The notes: generated by a model from the letters alone, not told the origin. A stretch of 64,000 nucleotides of DNA from Pseudomonas syringae pv. cilantro (GCF_001293775.1 NZ_LGLN01000074.1:67611-131610); one strand, 5' to 3'; counted from the first letter of the stretch, positions 51,372 through 61,289 are shown. Made by a program: numbers and translations.

Positions 51372-51845
51372 ATGCGTATTGGCCATGGCTACGATGTGCA
51401 CCGTTTCGCTGAAGGCGATTTCATAACCTTGGGCGGGGTGCGGATTGCACACGGTTTCGGCCTGCTGGCCCACTCCGATGGCGATGTCCTGCTGCACGCC
51501 CTCAGTGATGCGCTGCTGGGCGCCGCTGCACTGGGCGACATCGGCAAGCATTTTCCCGACACCGATCCGCAATTCAAGGGCGCTGACAGCCGTGTGCTAC
51601 TGCGCCATGTGCTCAAACAGGTCCACGACAAGGGCTGGAAGGTCGGTAATGTCGACGCCACGATCGTCGCCCAGGCGCCGAAGATGGCTCCGCACATCGA
51701 CGCCATGCGTGCGTTGATCGCCGAGGACCTGAACGTAGAGCTGGATCAGGTGAACGTGAAAGCCACCACCACGGAAAAGCTCGGTTTTACCGGCCGTGAA
51801 GAAGGCATCGCGGTGCACGCCGTCGCGTTGTTGCTGCGCGCATGA
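51372..51845 (+). CDS. ispF: 2-C-methyl-D-erythritol 2,4-cyclodiphosphate synthase IspF
   Basis: 157 residues. It forms the cyclic diphosphate MEcPP in the MEP pathway. The zinc ligands are in [10 protein letters not shown] (D8, H10) and the His of [18 protein letters not shown]; the block [16 protein letters not shown] closes the protein. The start codon follows directly on a hairpin. truD overlaps the stop by 4 nt. Confidence 0.97.
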   Translation: MRIGHGYDVHRFAEGDFITLGGVRIAHGFGLLAHSDGDVLLHALSDALLGAAALGDIGKHFPDTDPQFKGADSRVLLRHVLKQVHDKGWKVGNVDATIVAQAPKMAPHIDAMRALIAEDLNVELDQVNVKATTTEKLGFTGREEGIAVHAVALLLRA

Positions 51846-52900
51846 CCGAACTCGAACTGCTGGGCCCGAGGGCCTGGGGCGATGCGTTGGGTCGTGCTGT
51901 GCTCAAGGCTGTCGCCGAAGACTTTCAGGTTGATGAAGTGCTGGATATCCCGCTGTCCGGTGATGGCGAGCACCTGTGGCTGTGGGTCGAAAAACGCGGC
52001 CTGAACACCGAGGAAGCGGCCCGCCGGTTGGCACGTGCCGCGGGTGTTCCGTTGCGTACCGTCAGTTATGCAGGATTGAAAGACCGCCAGGCGCTGACCC
52101 GCCAATGGTTCAGCCTTCAGTTGCCAGGCAAGGCCGATCCTGATCTTTCGGCGGCCCAGGACGAAACGCTGCAGATTCTCGACAGCGGCCGCCACAAGCG
52201 CAAATTGCAGCGCGGTGCTCATGCGGCCAACGGTTTCACGCTCAGGCTGACGCAACTGGACGCCGACAAGGAAGCCTTGAACCAACGCCTTGAAATAATT
52301 GCCCGGCAGGGCATTCCCAACTACTTTGGCGCTCAGCGTTTCGGTTATCAGGGCGGCAACCTGGGTGAAGCTCGCGAATACGCAGCCCGTCAGGCGCTGC
52401 CGGAACAGCGAGCGGTGCGTTCGCGGCTGTTATCCACGGCGCGCAGTTATCTGTTCAATCGAGTGCTGGCGGCGCGTGTTGCCGACGGCAGTTGGCAGCA
52501 GGCCCAAGTAGGTGATCTGCTGGCATTCACCGACAGCCGCAGTTTTTTCCCGGCTGGTATCGCCGAGTGTAGCGATCCTCGCTTGGCGATTCTCGATCTT
52601 CATCCCACCGGCCCGCAATGGGGGGAAGGTCCTTCGCCAGCGACCGGCGCGACCGCAGCGCTTGAAAATGCGATCACCGCTGCTGAGTCCTCACTGCGTG
52701 ACTGGCTGGTCAAAGCGGGCATGGAGCACGAACGGCGCATCCTGCGGCTGCCCATTGGGCGGCTGACGTGGCATTATCCCGAGCCTGACATTCTGCAACT
52801 GGAATTCGTCCTTCCGCCCGGATGCTTCGCCACTGTGTTAGTGCGCGAACTCGTTGATCTGGCGCCGGTTGGGCAGACGGACAGCTCATGCGTATTCTGA
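51842..52900 (+). CDS. truD: tRNA pseudouridine(13) synthase TruD
   Basis: 352 residues. It makes pseudouridine 13 in tRNA-Glu and a few mRNAs. The catalytic Asp is D81 in [16 protein letters not shown]; the FQVDE block near residue 28 and the later [15 protein letters not shown] (about 158) are TruD signatures. It overlaps ispF by 4 nt and surE by 13 nt, so ispF-truD-surE-pcm form one coupled operon. Confidence 0.95.
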   Translation: MTELELLGPRAWGDALGRAVLKAVAEDFQVDEVLDIPLSGDGEHLWLWVEKRGLNTEEAARRLARAAGVPLRTVSYAGLKDRQALTRQWFSLQLPGKADPDLSAAQDETLQILDSGRHKRKLQRGAHAANGFTLRLTQLDADKEALNQRLEIIARQGIPNYFGAQRFGYQGGNLGEAREYAARQALPEQRAVRSRLLSTARSYLFNRVLAARVADGSWQQAQVGDLLAFTDSRSFFPAGIAECSDPRLAILDLHPTGPQWGEGPSPATGATAALENAITAAESSLRDWLVKAGMEHERRILRLPIGRLTWHYPEPDILQLEFVLPPGCFATVLVRELVDLAPVGQTDSSCVF

Positions 52901-53637
52901 TATCAAATGACGACGGGGTCACTGCACCCGGTCTTGCGGCGCTGCATGCGGCGCTGGCGGACTATGCCGAGTGCGTGGTGATCGCCCCTGACCAGGACAA
53001 AAGTGGTGCCAGCAGTTCGCTGACACTCGACCGGCCCCTGCACCCGCATACCCTCGATAACGGTTTCATCAGCGTCAACGGTACGCCGACCGATTGCGTG
53101 CATCTGGGCCTGCACGGGCTTCTGGAGCGTGAGCCGGACATGGTGGTGTCGGGGATCAACCTTGGCGCCAACCTGGGCGATGACGTGCTGTATTCCGGCA
53201 CCGTTGCCGCCGCGCTCGAAGGCCGCTTCCTGCAGCGTCCCTCATTTGCCTTTTCGTTTCTGTCACGTCAGCCGGATAATCTGGCGACGGCGGCCCATTA
53301 TGCGCGTTTGCTGGTAGAGGCCCACGAGCAACTCGATCTGCCACCGCGCACGGTACTGAACGTGAACATTCCGAATTTGCCGCTTGAACATATTCGGGGC
53401 ATTCAACTGACCCGTCTGGGCCACCGTGCCCGCGCTGCCGCCCCGGTCAGAGTGGTTGATCCGCGTGGCCGGCCCGGTTACTGGATCGCTGCTGCCGGTG
53501 ATGCCGAGGATGGCGGTGCCGGAACCGATTTTCATGCCGTCATGCAGGGCTACGTATCGATTACGCCGCTGCAACTGGACCGAACCTTTCAGGATGGTTT
53601 CAGCAGCCTGAACAACTGGCTGGAGGACCTGCGCTGA
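52888..53637 (+). CDS. surE: 5'/3'-nucleotidase SurE
   Basis: 249 residues. A metal-dependent survival-phase nucleotidase acting on nucleoside monophosphates and exopolyphosphate. Metal ligands D8 and D9 ([13 protein letters not shown]), Ser in [10 protein letters not shown] and Asn in [18 protein letters not shown]. The start overlaps truD by 13 nt and the stop overlaps pcm by 1 nt. The order surE-pcm-nlpD-rpoS is a conserved stationary-phase locus. Confidence 0.96.
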   Translation: MRILISNDDGVTAPGLAALHAALADYAECVVIAPDQDKSGASSSLTLDRPLHPHTLDNGFISVNGTPTDCVHLGLHGLLEREPDMVVSGINLGANLGDDVLYSGTVAAALEGRFLQRPSFAFSFLSRQPDNLATAAHYARLLVEAHEQLDLPPRTVLNVNIPNLPLEHIRGIQLTRLGHRARAAAPVRVVDPRGRPGYWIAAAGDAEDGGAGTDFHAVMQGYVSITPLQLDRTFQDGFSSLNNWLEDLR

Positions 53638-54314
53638 TGTCGCGTGAGCAGGATGATCTATTGCGTCGCGGGATCGGGATGACCTCGCAACGAACACGCG
53701 AGCGCTTGATTCAGCGTCTCTGTGAGGAAGGCATTACCAACGATCGAGTGCTGGACGTCATTCGCAAGACGCCCCGGCACCTGTTCGTCGATGAAGCGCT
53801 GGCGCACCGCGCCTACGAAGACACCGCCTTGCCGATCGGCCACAACCAGACCATCTCCCAGCCTTATATGGTTGCGCGGATGAGTGAGCTGTTGCTGGCC
53901 GCTGGCCCGCTCGACAAGGTCATGGAAATCGGCACCGGTTCCGGCTACCAGACTGCAGTGCTGTCGCAGCTGGTCGAGCGGGTATTTTCGGTGGAGCGCA
54001 TCAAGGTCCTTCAGGACCGGGCCAAGGAGCGGCTGGTCGAACTCAACCTGCGCAACGTGGTTTTTCGCTGGGGCGACGGCTGGGAAGGATGGCCGGCGCT
54101 GGCACCTTACAACGGCATCATCGTCACGGCGGTGGCGACCGACGTGCCGCAGGCGCTGCTCGATCAACTGGCCCCGGGAGGGCGGTTGGTCATCCCGGTG
54201 GGCTCGGGCGAAGTACAGCAATTGATGCTGATCATTCGCGAAGAAAACGGATTTTCCCGACACGTATTGGGTGCCGTGCGCTTCGTGCCTTTGCTCAACG
54301 GGCCGATCGCCTGA
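53637..54314 (+). CDS. pcm: Protein-L-isoaspartate O-methyltransferase
   Basis: 225 residues from the ATG that overlaps the surE stop; an internal ATG at 53682 ([14 protein letters not shown]) would give 210 residues, closer to the usual length. It repairs age-damaged proteins by methylating L-isoaspartyl residues. SAM loop: [18 protein letters not shown]; the post-motif [20 protein letters not shown]-terminal [14 protein letters not shown] is the substrate-side signature. Confidence 0.95.
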   Translation: MSREQDDLLRRGIGMTSQRTRERLIQRLCEEGITNDRVLDVIRKTPRHLFVDEALAHRAYEDTALPIGHNQTISQPYMVARMSELLLAAGPLDKVMEIGTGSGYQTAVLSQLVERVFSVERIKVLQDRAKERLVELNLRNVVFRWGDGWEGWPALAPYNGIIVTAVATDVPQALLDQLAPGGRLVIPVGSGEVQQLMLIIREENGFSRHVLGAVRFVPLLNGPIA

Positions 54315-54520
54315 AGATTGTCCGCATCGATGAGTGAATTCTGGCGTCACTCATCGGTCTACAGCGGTCAGTCCACAATGATAAATAGCTAAATGGCATC
54401 ATTTCACGTAGCTGACTGATCTATAACAGCGATTTCAGCAGTTAATCACTGGCTGCCCGCCGCGCTTGCGGCACAATAGGCATCTTTTTCGAATTCAGTC
54501 ACCAGTAAAGGGAGTGGCGG

Positions 54521-55387
54521 GTGAGTCTCACAGTCATTCAGCAGCTCAGGTCCTCAAGAATTTATCAGCGTCTGGTGATTGGCATTGCTCTCGGTGTCCT
54601 TCTGGTCGGCTGTTCCAGCACGCCGCCAGGTGGCGTTCGCGTGGTCGATCGTAATGGCAACGTGGTCGCGCAACGGCCCACAGTGACCACCGGCCAATAC
54701 GTCGTCAGGCGCGGCGATACGCTGTTTTCCATTGCGTTTCGTTACGGCTGGGACTGGAAAGCACTGGCTGCCCGTAATCAGATCCCAGAGCCGTTTACCA
54801 TCAAACCAGGTCAGACAATTCGCTTTGACGGGCGCTCCTCTTCAACATCCGGTGTAGCGTCGACCCCTGTTGGAGGGCGTCCAAACACGACAACTTCTAC
54901 GACGACCAGCAGCTCGGGCTCAGTGAAAACCACTGTCATGTCCAAGCCGGTGGCGGTTGTGCCGGTGGTGATACCGCCGTCGGCAACGACCGGCACAGGC
55001 CCGGCTGGCAAGTCTCCGTCGGGTTGGACGTGGCCTTCTAGTGGCATTTTGATAGGAAAGTTTTCCTCAAACGGCAGTTTGAATAAAGGAATTGATATCG
55101 CTGGTGATTTGGGACAGCCTGTTTTGGCAGCGTCTGATGGTTCGGTCGTCTACGCCGGAAGCGGATTACGTGGCTACGGCGAATTGATCATCATCAAACA
55201 CAGCGATACCTACGTCAGTGCCTACGGTCATAATCGCAGGTTATTGGTTCGGGAAGGGCAGCAGGTCAAGGCAGGGCAGACAATTGCCGAAATGGGGTCA
55301 ACAGGAACTGACCGGGTGAAACTGCATTTTGAGATTCGCCGCCAAGGGAAACCTGTAGATCCATTGGAATTTTTGCCACGTCGTTGA
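54521..55387 (+). CDS. nlpD: NlpD-type lipoprotein: LysM plus degenerate LytM/M23 domain
   Basis: 288 residues from a GTG with AAGGGAG 6 nt upstream. The lipobox LVGC puts the lipidated Cys at residue 31, so the protein is membrane-anchored. LysM spans about 63-106 (YVVRRGDTLFSIAFRYGWDW). A Ser/Thr/Pro-rich linker (about 110-160) leads to an M23 domain (about 168-285). The active-site HxxxD is NKGID and HxH is KLH, so zinc ligands are missing, as in NlpD/EnvC proteins that activate amidases for daughter-cell separation. The rpoS promoter region lies inside this gene. A 206-nt gap before it holds AT-rich DNA with no site I can fix. Confidence 0.93.
   Translation: MSLTVIQQLRSSRIYQRLVIGIALGVLLVGCSSTPPGGVRVVDRNGNVVAQRPTVTTGQYVVRRGDTLFSIAFRYGWDWKALAARNQIPEPFTIKPGQTIRFDGRSSSTSGVASTPVGGRPNTTTSTTTSSSGSVKTTVMSKPVAVVPVVIPPSATTGTGPAGKSPSGWTWPSSGILIGKFSSNGSLNKGIDIAGDLGQPVLAASDGSVVYAGSGLRGYGELIIIKHSDTYVSAYGHNRRLLVREGQQVKAGQTIAEMGSTGTDRVKLHFEIRRQGKPVDPLEFLPRR
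55068..55081 (+). promoter_or_regulatory. Candidate PsrA binding site for rpoS
   Basis: CAAAC-GGCA-GTTTG, a perfect 5-bp inverted repeat with a 4-nt spacer, inside nlpD and about 420 nt before the rpoS ATG. PsrA boxes are of the form (G/C)AAAC-N2-4-GTTT(G/C), and PsrA activates rpoS from within nlpD in P. aeruginosa and P. putida. Assignment is by motif and position. Confidence 0.65.
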
Positions 55388-55492
55388 TAGTTGCCAGCCT
55401 GTTCCTGGCGTAAATAGGAACAGGCTCAAGCGATGCCATGGAACCAGGCGCCGCTGGAGCTTGAGGTCGAACTCACCAAAGGACTAAAAACA

Positions 55493-56503
55493 ATGGCTCT
55501 TGGCAACGAAGCGCCGGAGTTTGACATCGATGATGAAGTGCTCCTTATGGAAGCCGGCATTGTCCTGACGGAGGCGTCAAACGATAAGCAGCCAGCCGCT
55601 GCTGTGTCGGGACGCGTCAAGGCCAAGCATTCAACATCGCTCAAACAACACAAATACATCGACTACACCCGAGCGCTCGACGCTACCCAGCTGTATCTCA
55701 ACGAGATCGGGTTCTCTCCTCTGTTGTCCCCGGAAGAAGAAGTGCATTTTGCACGTCTGTCGCAAAGTGGCGATCCGGCCGGACGCAAGCGCATGATTGA
55801 AAGCAATCTGCGACTGGTGGTTAAAATCGCCAGGCGCTATGTCAATCGTGGTCTGTCATTGCTGGACCTGATCGAAGAGGGCAACCTGGGGCTCATCCGG
55901 GCGGTCGAAAAATTCGATCCTGAACGTGGCTTCCGTTTCTCGACGTACGCCACCTGGTGGATCCGTCAGACCATTGAGCGCGCGATCATGAATCAGACCC
56001 GGACGATCCGGTTGCCGATTCACGTCGTCAAGGAACTGAACGTCTACCTGCGTGCGGCCAGAGAGCTGACCCAGAAGCTCGACCATGAGCCTTCCCCTGA
56101 AGAAATCGCCAACCTGCTGGAACGACCGGTCGGTGAGGTCAAGCGCATGCTTGGCTTGAACGAGCGAGTCTCTTCGGTGGATGTGTCATTGGGGCCTGAC
56201 TCGGACAAGACCCTGCTCGATACCTTGACCGACGACCGTCCTACCGACCCGTGCGAATTGCTGCAGGACGATGATCTGTCCCAAAGCATCGACCAGTGGC
56301 TGTCCGAACTGACCGAGAAGCAGCGCGAGGTGGTGATACGCCGCTTTGGCCTGCGCGGGCATGAAAGCAGCACACTGGAAGACGTAGGGCTGGAAATCGG
56401 ACTGACCCGTGAGCGTGTGCGTCAGATACAGGTTGAAGGACTCAAGCGCCTGCGCGAGATTCTTGAAAAGAACGGCCTGTCCAGCGAGTCACTCTTCCGA
56501 TAA
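55493..56503 (+). CDS. rpoS: RNA polymerase sigma factor RpoS
   Basis: 336 residues from the ATG at 55493, with AAAGGA 7 nt upstream; the longer frame to 55433 is rejected. The stationary-phase and general stress sigma factor. Region 1.2 ([16 protein letters not shown]), region 2 ([18 protein letters not shown] to [19 protein letters not shown]), region 3 and region 4 ([20 protein letters not shown] with the [19 protein letters not shown]) are all complete. It is transcribed from within nlpD and followed by a terminator and rsmZ. Confidence 0.98.
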   Translation: MALGNEAPEFDIDDEVLLMEAGIVLTEASNDKQPAAAVSGRVKAKHSTSLKQHKYIDYTRALDATQLYLNEIGFSPLLSPEEEVHFARLSQSGDPAGRKRMIESNLRLVVKIARRYVNRGLSLLDLIEEGNLGLIRAVEKFDPERGFRFSTYATWWIRQTIERAIMNQTRTIRLPIHVVKELNVYLRAARELTQKLDHEPSPEEIANLLERPVGEVKRMLGLNERVSSVDVSLGPDSDKTLLDTLTDDRPTDPCELLQDDDLSQSIDQWLSELTEKQREVVIRRFGLRGHESSTLEDVGLEIGLTRERVRQIQVEGLKRLREILEKNGLSSESLFR

Positions 56504-56532
56504 ATCCCTTCCGCAAACCGCATCATCCCAAG

Positions 56533-56568
56533 GCCGATATAACACTTGATGTGTGTATCGGCTTTTTT
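56533..56568 (+). terminator. rpoS terminator
   Basis: GCCGATA (56533-56539) pairs with TATCGGC (56556-56562), followed by TTTTTTA. It lies 30 nt past the rpoS stop. Confidence 0.85.
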
Positions 56569-56667
56569 ATATGTCCTTCGTAATGTCACCGCTACTTTTG
56601 CAATGGGATAGCGATACGGTTGCTGTTCTTCAGCGCTCGTAAAATACGGCTGTGGGATCCCAGGTTG

Positions 56668-56685
56668 TGTAAGTCATTGCGTACA
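56668..56685 (+). promoter_or_regulatory. GacA-type upstream activating sequence for rsmZ
   Basis: TGTAAG-N6-CGTACA, one mismatch from the consensus TGTAAG-N6-CTTACA, about 190 nt before the predicted rsmZ start, the distance known for Pseudomonas rsmZ. A second TGTAAGTCAT half-site repeats at 56691-56700. Confidence 0.8.
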
Positions 56686-56822
56686 GATGCTGTAAGTCAT
56701 CAAGGCATTACGGGTGAGTTTTTTTGCATTCCGTAAAAGGCTAAGCAGTCAACTAACTGATATTAAAGATTTTTCGTTCTTGATGCAGGTTGACCTGGAA
56801 ATATTCTGCTGCGTTTCGGGTG

Positions 56823-56850
56823 TTGCTCTGCCGGGTTAAATCTCTAATAT
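56823..56850 (+). promoter_or_regulatory. Predicted rsmZ promoter
   Basis: TTGCTC (56823-56828) and TAATAT (56845-56850) with a 16-nt spacer, placing +1 near 56857. Confidence 0.6.
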
Positions 56851-56856
56851 CGAAGC

Positions 56857-56989
56857 TGTGCCAACGGACAGGCGCAGGCCATCAAGGATGAAGGTCATGG
56901 ACATCGCAGGATGCGATTCATCAGGATGATGACAAGGGAATACAGGGATTAGGGAGAAAATGTGGGCGGGTCAAACCGCCCCTTTTTTT
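56857..56989 (+). ncRNA. rsmZ: Small regulatory RNA RsmZ
   Basis: About 133 nt between rpoS and fdxA, the conserved location of rsmZ in Pseudomonas. The transcript region contains eight GGA triplets, several in predicted loops (ACGGAC, AAGGATG, TGGACA, CAGGATG twice, AGGGA three times), the binding signature of RsmA/CsrA proteins. GGATGAAGGTCATGGACATC and the following ATGCGATTCAT match my memory of P. protegens RsmZ. The 3' end is a terminator: GGGCGG (56964-56969) with CCGCCC (56976-56981) then seven T. It sequesters RsmA and so relieves repression of secondary metabolism and virulence genes under GacS/GacA. Confidence 0.9.
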
Positions 56990-57018
56990 GTCTGAAATTC
57001 GCCGAATTCAGCGTAATG

Positions 57019-57042
57019 AAAAGGCCCTCGCGAGGGCCTTTT
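57019..57042 (-). terminator. fdxA terminator (palindromic)
   Basis: AAAAGGCCCTCG and CGAGGGCCTTTT form a perfect palindrome, 14 nt past the fdxA stop on the minus strand; symmetric A/T ends mean it could also stop read-through from rsmZ. Confidence 0.85.
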
Positions 57043-57055
57043 GTCTGCCTGGAAT

Positions 57056-57379
57056 CTAGCGTTCCAGTTCAGCGATCTTGCCAGGCTTGCCATCCCATTC
57101 TGCAGCGTCAGGCATGGCGTCTTTCTTCTCGGTGATATTGGGCCAGACTTCGGCAAGCTCAGCGTTCAGCTCGATGAAGTTTTCCATACCCGCAGGTATC
57201 TCGTCTTCCGAGTAAATAGCCACAGCAGGGCACTCAGGCTCGCAGAGCGCGCAGTCGATGCACTCGTCCGGGTGAATGACCAGAAAGTTCGGGCCTTCGT
57301 AGAAGCAGTCCACCGGACAGACTTCTACACAATCGGTGTATTTGCACTTGATGCAGTTGTCGGTGACGACGAAGGTCAT
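57056..57379 (-). CDS. fdxA: 7Fe ferredoxin FdxA
   Basis: 107 residues from the ATG at 57379, with GAGGAGA 9 nt upstream. A [3Fe-4S][4Fe-4S] ferredoxin of the Azotobacter FdI type: cysteines at 9, 12, 17, 21, 25 and 40, 43, 46, 50, and the long C-terminal extension ending [15 protein letters not shown]. It carries electrons for unidentified partners; in Azotobacter FdI is linked to oxidative stress control. Flanked by mutS upstream and rsmZ downstream, a fixed order in Pseudomonas. Confidence 0.96.
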   Translation of the reverse strand: MTFVVTDNCIKCKYTDCVEVCPVDCFYEGPNFLVIHPDECIDCALCEPECPAVAIYSEDEIPAGMENFIELNAELAEVWPNITEKKDAMPDAAEWDGKPGKIAELER

Positions 57380-57550
57380 TTCTAATTTTCTCCTCAGGCG
57401 GCTGCAGCAGAGCCCTTCCAGACAGGGTTGCCAGGTTCGGGAGGTTTCCCGGCCCTGTGAAAACACGTGCTTGTGGTGAGTGGCCTTGATGCAGTCCGAC
57501 CGCATCGCTTGCCACACACCCTTGGTTCGCTGCGTTTTCACGCGGCTCGA

Positions 57551-57578
57551 AAACAACCCGGCCAGGCTAAAAGCCGGG
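57551..57578 (-). terminator. mutS terminator
   Basis: CCCGGC (57557-57562) and GCCGGG (57573-57578) form the stem; on the minus strand TTGTTTT follows. It is 47 nt past the mutS stop. The rest of the 245-nt mutS-fdxA gap presumably holds the fdxA promoter, which I could not place. Confidence 0.65.
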
Positions 57579-57624
57579 AGCATCCCAAACCGCGCGGGAT
57601 TCTAACAGCTTGTAACGGTTCGCG

Positions 57625-60204
57625 TCACAGACGTGTTTGCAATGTGTACAGCAAATCCAGAGCCTGCCGCGGGGTCATGTCGTCAACCTTGATCTTCGAC
57701 AGTTCATCAAGCACCGGATGCGGCAGACTGGCGAACATATCGCTCTGTTGCGGAACCGCAGGTTTGCCGGGTTTGGCGCGCGGCTGTTCGTGGGGCAGGC
57801 TGGTAGTCTCCAGGCGCTGCAAGTGCTCCTTGGCGCGCGTGATGACTTTCGCTGGAACGCCCGCCAGTTGCGCCACGGCCAGGCCATAGCTCTGGCTGGC
57901 AGGCCCTGGCAGCACACGGTGCAGGAATACGATTCGCTCGTTGTGTTCGGTGGCGTTCAAATGCACGTTGGTAACCAGCGGCTCGCTTTCCGGCAGCACC
58001 GTCAGTTCGAAATAATGTGTCGCGAACAGCGTGTAGGCGCGCAGTTGCGCCAGGCATTCAGCGGCCGCCCAGGCGAGTGACAGGCCGTCGAAGGTGCTTG
58101 TCCCACGTCCGACCTCGTCCATCAGCACCAGGCTTTTGTCGCTGGCGTTATGCAGAATGTTGGCGGTCTCGCTCATTTCCACCATGAACGTCGAGCGTCC
58201 ACCGGCAAGGTCGTCGCTGGAGCCGATCCGGGTGAAGATCCGGTCAACCAGCGACAGTTCGCACGTGGCGGCCGGCACGAAGCTGCCAATGTGGGCCAGC
58301 AGCACGATCAATGCCGTCTGGCGCATGTAAGTCGACTTACCGCCCATGTTCGGGCCAGTGATGACCAGCATCCGCGTGTTGTCGTCGAGGGCCAGGTCGT
58401 TGGCAACGAACGGTGTGCTCAACACCTGCTCGACCACCGGATGGCGACCCTGCTCGATGCGCATGCAGGGCTCGGCGACGAAGCGTGGGCAATTCAGGTC
58501 CAGATTCAGGGCGCGCTCTGCAAGATTGCTCAACACGTCCAGCTCGGCCAATGCCGCCGCAGTGTCCTGCAGCGGGGCCAGATGGCTGATAAGGTCTTCA
58601 AGCAAGGCCTCGTAGAGCATTTTTTCACGCGCCAGCGCACGGCTTTTCGCTGACAGCGCCTTGTCTTCGAACTCTTTGAGTTCCGGCGTGATGAAGCGCT
58701 CGGCGCCCTTGAGGGTCTGGCGGCGAATGTAGTCGGCCGGTGCCTGTTCAGCCTGCTTGCTCGGTAACTCGATGAAGTAGCCGTGCACGCGGTTGTAACC
58801 GACTTTCAGATGGCTCAGTCCGGTACGGGATTTTTCGCGCGCTTCCAGATCGATCAGGAACTGGCCGGCGTTTTCGCTCAGTGATTGCAGCTCGTCCAGC
58901 TCTGCGTCGTAGCCGGTCTTCAGTACGCCACCGTCACGAATCACGGCGGGCGGGTTGTCGTTGATCGCGCGTTGCAGCAGGTCGGCAAGCTCTGGGTATG
59001 TGCTGGCGGTCTGCGCAAGTTGCTGCAGGTGCGGCGCGTCAAGGTCGGTCATCGCCTGTTGCAGCTCGGGCAGTGCGCTCAGGGCATCGCGCAGTCGGGC
59101 GAGATCGCGCGGCCGAGCATTGCGCAGGCCGATCCGCGCCAGAATCCGCTCGATGTCACCGATTTCCTTGAGCTGCGGTTGCAGGTTCTCGAAACGATAG
59201 CGTTCCAGGAAGCAACCGATCGAGGTCTGACGTGCCTGCAACACGGCAAGGTCGCGCAGCGGGCGATTCAGCCAGCGAGTCAGCAAGCGCGTGCCCATCG
59301 CGGTCTGGCAGCGATCCATGACGGACTGCAGCGTGTTGTCGCGTCCGCCCGAGAGGTTGGTGTCCAGTTCCAGGTTGCGCCGACTGGCGGCGTCGAGGAT
59401 CACGGTATCGTCGAGACGCTCGTGGCGCAGGCTACGCAAGTGCGGCAGGGCAGTGCGCTGTGTTTCCTTGGCGTAGCTCAGCAGGCAGCCTGCGGCGCCA
59501 ATGGCCAGGGTCAGGTTTTCGCAGCCGAAACCCTTGAGGTCTTGGGTCGCAAACTGCTGACAGAGACTTTTGTGCGCGGAGTCGCGTTCGAAATCCCACG
59601 GCGCGCGACGTCTGGCACCGCGGCGCTTTTCCGCTGGCAAACCTTGTGGCCAATCGTCAGGAATCAACAGCTCGACCGGGTTGATGCGCTCAAGCTCGGC
59701 GAGCAGATTTTCCCAGCCCTTGATCTCCAGCACACTGAAGTTGCCACTGGTGATGTCCAGCACCGCGAGGCCGAACAGCCGCTCGTCCCCCAGCACGGCG
59801 GCGATCAGGTTGTCCCGGCGCTCATCGAGCAACGCTTCATCGCTGATGGTCCCGGGCGTGATGATGCGCACCACCTGACGGTCCACCGGGCCTTTGCTGG
59901 TGGCCGGATCGCCGATCTGTTCACAGATCACCACCGACTCGCCAAGCTTTACCAGTTTGGCCAGATAGCCCTCGGCCGCATGATAGGGAATCCCGCACAT
60001 GGGAATGCTCTGGCCTGCCGACTGGCCGCGCGCAGTCAGGGTGATATCCAGCAATTTGGCGGCTTTCTTCGCATCTTCGTAGAAAATTTCGTAGAAGTCG
60101 CCCATGCGATAGAACATCAACTGGTCCGGGTGCTGATTTTTCAGCTTCCAGTACTGCTGCATCATGGGCGTGTGTGAGGAGAGATCGGAAATTGCTTTAT
60201 TCAT
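57625..60204 (-). CDS. mutS: DNA mismatch repair protein MutS
   Basis: 859 residues from the ATG at 60204 ([15 protein letters not shown]); the longer frame to 60375 is rejected. It recognises mismatches and starts repair with MutL. Mismatch-reading motif GDFYEIF (Phe-x-Glu, about residue 37); Walker [12 protein letters not shown] (about 616-626); signature [14 protein letters not shown] and Walker [14 protein letters not shown]. The C-terminus keeps the ~60-residue tetramerisation tail (about 800-859). Divergent from the small ORF and cinA. Confidence 0.97.
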   Translation of the reverse strand: MNKAISDLSSHTPMMQQYWKLKNQHPDQLMFYRMGDFYEIFYEDAKKAAKLLDITLTARGQSAGQSIPMCGIPYHAAEGYLAKLVKLGESVVICEQIGDPATSKGPVDRQVVRIITPGTISDEALLDERRDNLIAAVLGDERLFGLAVLDITSGNFSVLEIKGWENLLAELERINPVELLIPDDWPQGLPAEKRRGARRRAPWDFERDSAHKSLCQQFATQDLKGFGCENLTLAIGAAGCLLSYAKETQRTALPHLRSLRHERLDDTVILDAASRRNLELDTNLSGGRDNTLQSVMDRCQTAMGTRLLTRWLNRPLRDLAVLQARQTSIGCFLERYRFENLQPQLKEIGDIERILARIGLRNARPRDLARLRDALSALPELQQAMTDLDAPHLQQLAQTASTYPELADLLQRAINDNPPAVIRDGGVLKTGYDAELDELQSLSENAGQFLIDLEAREKSRTGLSHLKVGYNRVHGYFIELPSKQAEQAPADYIRRQTLKGAERFITPELKEFEDKALSAKSRALAREKMLYEALLEDLISHLAPLQDTAAALAELDVLSNLAERALNLDLNCPRFVAEPCMRIEQGRHPVVEQVLSTPFVANDLALDDNTRMLVITGPNMGGKSTYMRQTALIVLLAHIGSFVPAATCELSLVDRIFTRIGSSDDLAGGRSTFMVEMSETANILHNASDKSLVLMDEVGRGTSTFDGLSLAWAAAECLAQLRAYTLFATHYFELTVLPESEPLVTNVHLNATEHNERIVFLHRVLPGPASQSYGLAVAQLAGVPAKVITRAKEHLQRLETTSLPHEQPRAKPGKPAVPQQSDMFASLPHPVLDELSKIKVDDMTPRQALDLLYTLQTRL

Positions 60205-60466
60205 CAGAGGTTTAGGCAAGTTCTTTAGGGGGGGTGAGGCAAACTTCAGGCATGACACGCGTTCCCTCTTTGAATGGAGGGGCGTCTGCCAGTAGTTTGC
60301 GATGGGCATAAGGTTATCACGCACGACAGAGCGTTGCAGTGAGGACATGACACTTGCTGATTGGTGACCAAGCATTTCCCGGCGGCCATGGAGGTCGATT
60401 TGCCGTATAGACTTTCAGCGCTGCCACTCGATAGCCGAAGGGCACTCTAAAAAAAAGGACCTTTAT

Positions 60467-60604
60467 ATGAAAAATCACATGAAAAGCAAACGAGCGAGGG
60501 ATTCTGTCAGCGGGCGCTTCATTCCTCTGGAGGAAGCCAGAAAAAGACCGAGAGAAACCACGGTGGAAACGGTCAAAAAGCCCGTACGCAAGAAAAGCGA
60601 CTGA
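60467..60604 (+). CDS. Small basic protein, 45 residues
   Basis: ATG at 60467 with AAAGGA 7 nt upstream, stop TGA at 60602-60604. Sequence starts MKNHMKSKRARDSVSGRFIP; it is strongly basic (14 Lys/Arg). The core SGRFIPLEEARKRPRETTVE follows a pattern (S/T-GRF-x(6-10)-P-x-TT-V-x-E) that I recall from short unannotated proteins in many proteobacteria, but the function is unknown to me. It lies between divergent mutS and cinA; the 262-nt gap on the mutS side may hold both promoters. Confidence 0.6.
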   Translation: MKNHMKSKRARDSVSGRFIPLEEARKRPRETTVETVKKPVRKKSD

Positions 60605-60694
60605 TTATTCAGCAGGTGACGAACGGCCGTTCATCGGTCTTTGTGCCTCTGTAATCGGTTTCACAAGGTCATAACGTTTGAACAGGATGATCCC

Positions 60695-61195
60695 GTGGAT
60701 GAAATAACCCGGCTTGCCGACACGCTCGGCGGCCTGCTCAAGGCCGTCGATGCTCAGGTCACGACTGCCGAATCCTGCACGGGCGGCGGCATCGCCGAAG
60801 CCATTACCCGCATCGGCGGCAGCTCCGCCTGGTTCGAAGCGGGTTACGTGACGTATTCCAATGCCCAGAAAACACGCCAACTCGGCGTGCCTGACGCGTT
60901 GTTCGAGCAATTTGGGGCGGTCAGTCAGCCGGTCGTGGAAGCCATGGTGCGGGGTGCGCTGCATGAAAGTGCTGCGCGCTTCGCAGTCGCAGTCAGCGGT
61001 GTTGCGGGGCCTGGCGGCGGTTCGGTCGACAAGCCCGTTGGTACAGTGTGGCTGTGCTGGGGCGATGGAGTCACGATCATCGCCCAGCGCCACTGGTTCG
61101 CGGGTAATCGGGATGAGGTCCGTCGGCAGACGGTACTGATCGCGCTGCAAGGGCTGATACAACTGGCTCGTGGAGAAATCCCGAAACAGGGGTAG
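60695..61195 (+). CDS. pncC: Nicotinamide-nucleotide amidohydrolase (CinA C-terminal domain family)
   Basis: 166 residues from a GTG with AGGA 8 nt upstream; the longer frame is rejected. It deamidates NMN to nicotinate mononucleotide in NAD recycling. Signature TAESCTGGGIAEAITRIGGSSAWF (about 26-49), then YVTYSNAQKTRQLGV and AVSGVAGPGGGSVDKPVGTVW. It is the single-domain form without the MoaB-like N-terminal part of full CinA; often listed as cinA. It precedes recA, the usual order. Confidence 0.95.
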   Translation: MDEITRLADTLGGLLKAVDAQVTTAESCTGGGIAEAITRIGGSSAWFEAGYVTYSNAQKTRQLGVPDALFEQFGAVSQPVVEAMVRGALHESAARFAVAVSGVAGPGGGSVDKPVGTVWLCWGDGVTIIAQRHWFAGNRDEVRRQTVLIALQGLIQLARGEIPKQG

Positions 61196-61206
61196 GCGCG
61201 CGGCCG

Positions 61207-61238
61207 TTGCTGTGGAATAATACTGTCTACTTATACAG
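61207..61238 (+). promoter_or_regulatory. recA promoter with LexA box
   Basis: -35 TTGCTG (61207-61212), 18-nt spacer, -10 TTATAC (61231-61236). The LexA operator CTG-TCTACTTATA-CAG (61223-61238) overlaps the -10, so LexA would block initiation directly. Confidence 0.9.
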
Positions 61239-61289
61239 GTGTTGTGGCCATCAAGGCCCCTGATTGAATTTGATAACGTGAGGACTTCA

